DNA of 6,348 nt from positions 22,002 to 28,349 of the forward strand of contig PLUH01000223.1 of assembly GCA_003164825.1 (NCBI GenBank), in the 5' to 3' direction. The DNA comes from Hyphomicrobiales bacterium (GTDB lineage Bacteria > Pseudomonadota > Alphaproteobacteria > Rhizobiales > Beijerinckiaceae). The position numbers were made by a program, and so were the translations under genes. Numbering within the stretch: position 1 is the stretch's first letter; the number at the start of each line of letters is the position of its first letter. Shown here piece after piece: positions 6,057-6,348 of the stretch. The notes beneath the pieces were generated by a model. The model ran no database searches. It saw nothing but the letters and a program-made list of their open reading frames with translations, and was not told the DNA's origin.

Positions 6057-6348
6057 GCAAGATCGTCATCGACGGCAAGGAAATCGACGTTCCCGCCGAA
6101 TACACGCTTCTCCAGGCCTGCGAGGCGGCTGGCGCTGAAATCCCGCGGTTCTGCTACCATGAGCGACTATCGATCGCCGGAAACTGCCGGATGTGCCTCG
6201 TCGAAGTGAAAGGCGGACCGCCCAAACCGACGGCATCTTGCGCGATGGCGGTCAGAGACCTGCGTCCCGGGCCGAATGGCGAGCCGCCGGTCGTGTTCAC
6301 CAATTCGCCGATGGCGCGGAAGGCGCGCAAGGGGGTGATGGAGTTCCT
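6053..6348 (+). CDS. nuoG: NADH-quinone oxidoreductase subunit G, N-terminal part, cut by window end
   Basis: NuoG (75 kDa type) is the largest subunit of the NADH-oxidising module and carries several iron-sulfur clusters toward the Q module. Only about 98 residues are visible. They form the N-terminal ferredoxin-like [2Fe-2S] domain, with N1b ligands Cys34, Cys45, Cys48 and Cys63 (FCYHE, GNCRMC, SCAM). After Cys63 comes a longer loop (RDLRPGPNGEPPVV, 69-82) that I associate with sphingomonad-type NuoG, then SPMARKARKGVMEF (85-98), just before the expected His/Cys cluster motif, which lies beyond the window. The start at 6053 gives the usual MSKIVIDGKEIDVP beginning. The frame is open to the window end. 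Confidence 0.95.
   Translation, partial: MSKIVIDGKEIDVPAEYTLLQACEAAGAEIPRFCYHERLSIAGNCRMCLVEVKGGPPKPTASCAMAVRDLRPGPNGEPPVVFTNSPMARKARKGVMEF

Noticed and set aside
4951..6105. 384-codon minus-strand frame opposite nuoF, the DUF3291 gene and nuoG
   Set aside because: Antisense shadow with no recognisable domain, spanning three supported + strand genes.

Overview
The window covers the 5' half of a respiratory complex I (NADH:quinone oxidoreductase, nuo) operon on the + strand of a GC-rich alphaproteobacterium. The gene order (nuoA-B-C-D-E-F-G with separate nuoC and nuoD), the long NuoE with a C-terminal helix-hairpin-helix domain, and the NuoG N-terminus (including a loop with RPGPNGEPP) suggest a sphingomonad-like organism. 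That placement rests on remembered family sequences, not on a search.

Layout: positions 1-42 are the 3' part of a tRNA-Asp(GUC) gene that begins upstream of the window. A leader of about 300 bp (43-339) has no convincing gene or terminator and presumably carries the nuo promoter. Then follow nuoA (340-705), nuoB (696-1271, overlapping nuoA by 10 bp), nuoC (1313-1912), nuoD (1922-3112, GTG start), nuoE (3154-4212), nuoF (4216-5520), a DUF3291-family gene (5524-5991) and the start of nuoG (6053 to the window end, truncated). All gaps from nuoA onward are 62 bp or less, and all genes are co-directional, so this reads as one transcription unit.

Together, NuoE, NuoF and NuoG form the NADH-oxidising N module: FMN plus clusters N1a, N3 and N1b, all of whose visible ligands are intact. 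NuoB, NuoC and NuoD belong to the connecting Q module: cluster N2 and the quinone site. NuoA is a small membrane subunit at the Q-module/membrane-arm junction. Every subunit looks complete and functional, apart from nuoG, which runs off the end.

The non-standard parts are: (1) a DUF3291-family gene placed between nuoF and nuoG; (2) NuoE's roughly 175-residue C-terminal extension, a low-complexity linker followed by a helix-hairpin-helix domain; (3) two tiny translationally coupled reading frames at the nuoD/nuoE and DUF3291/nuoG junctions. No mobile element, CRISPR array or clearly new system was seen; most of the window is a conserved housekeeping operon.
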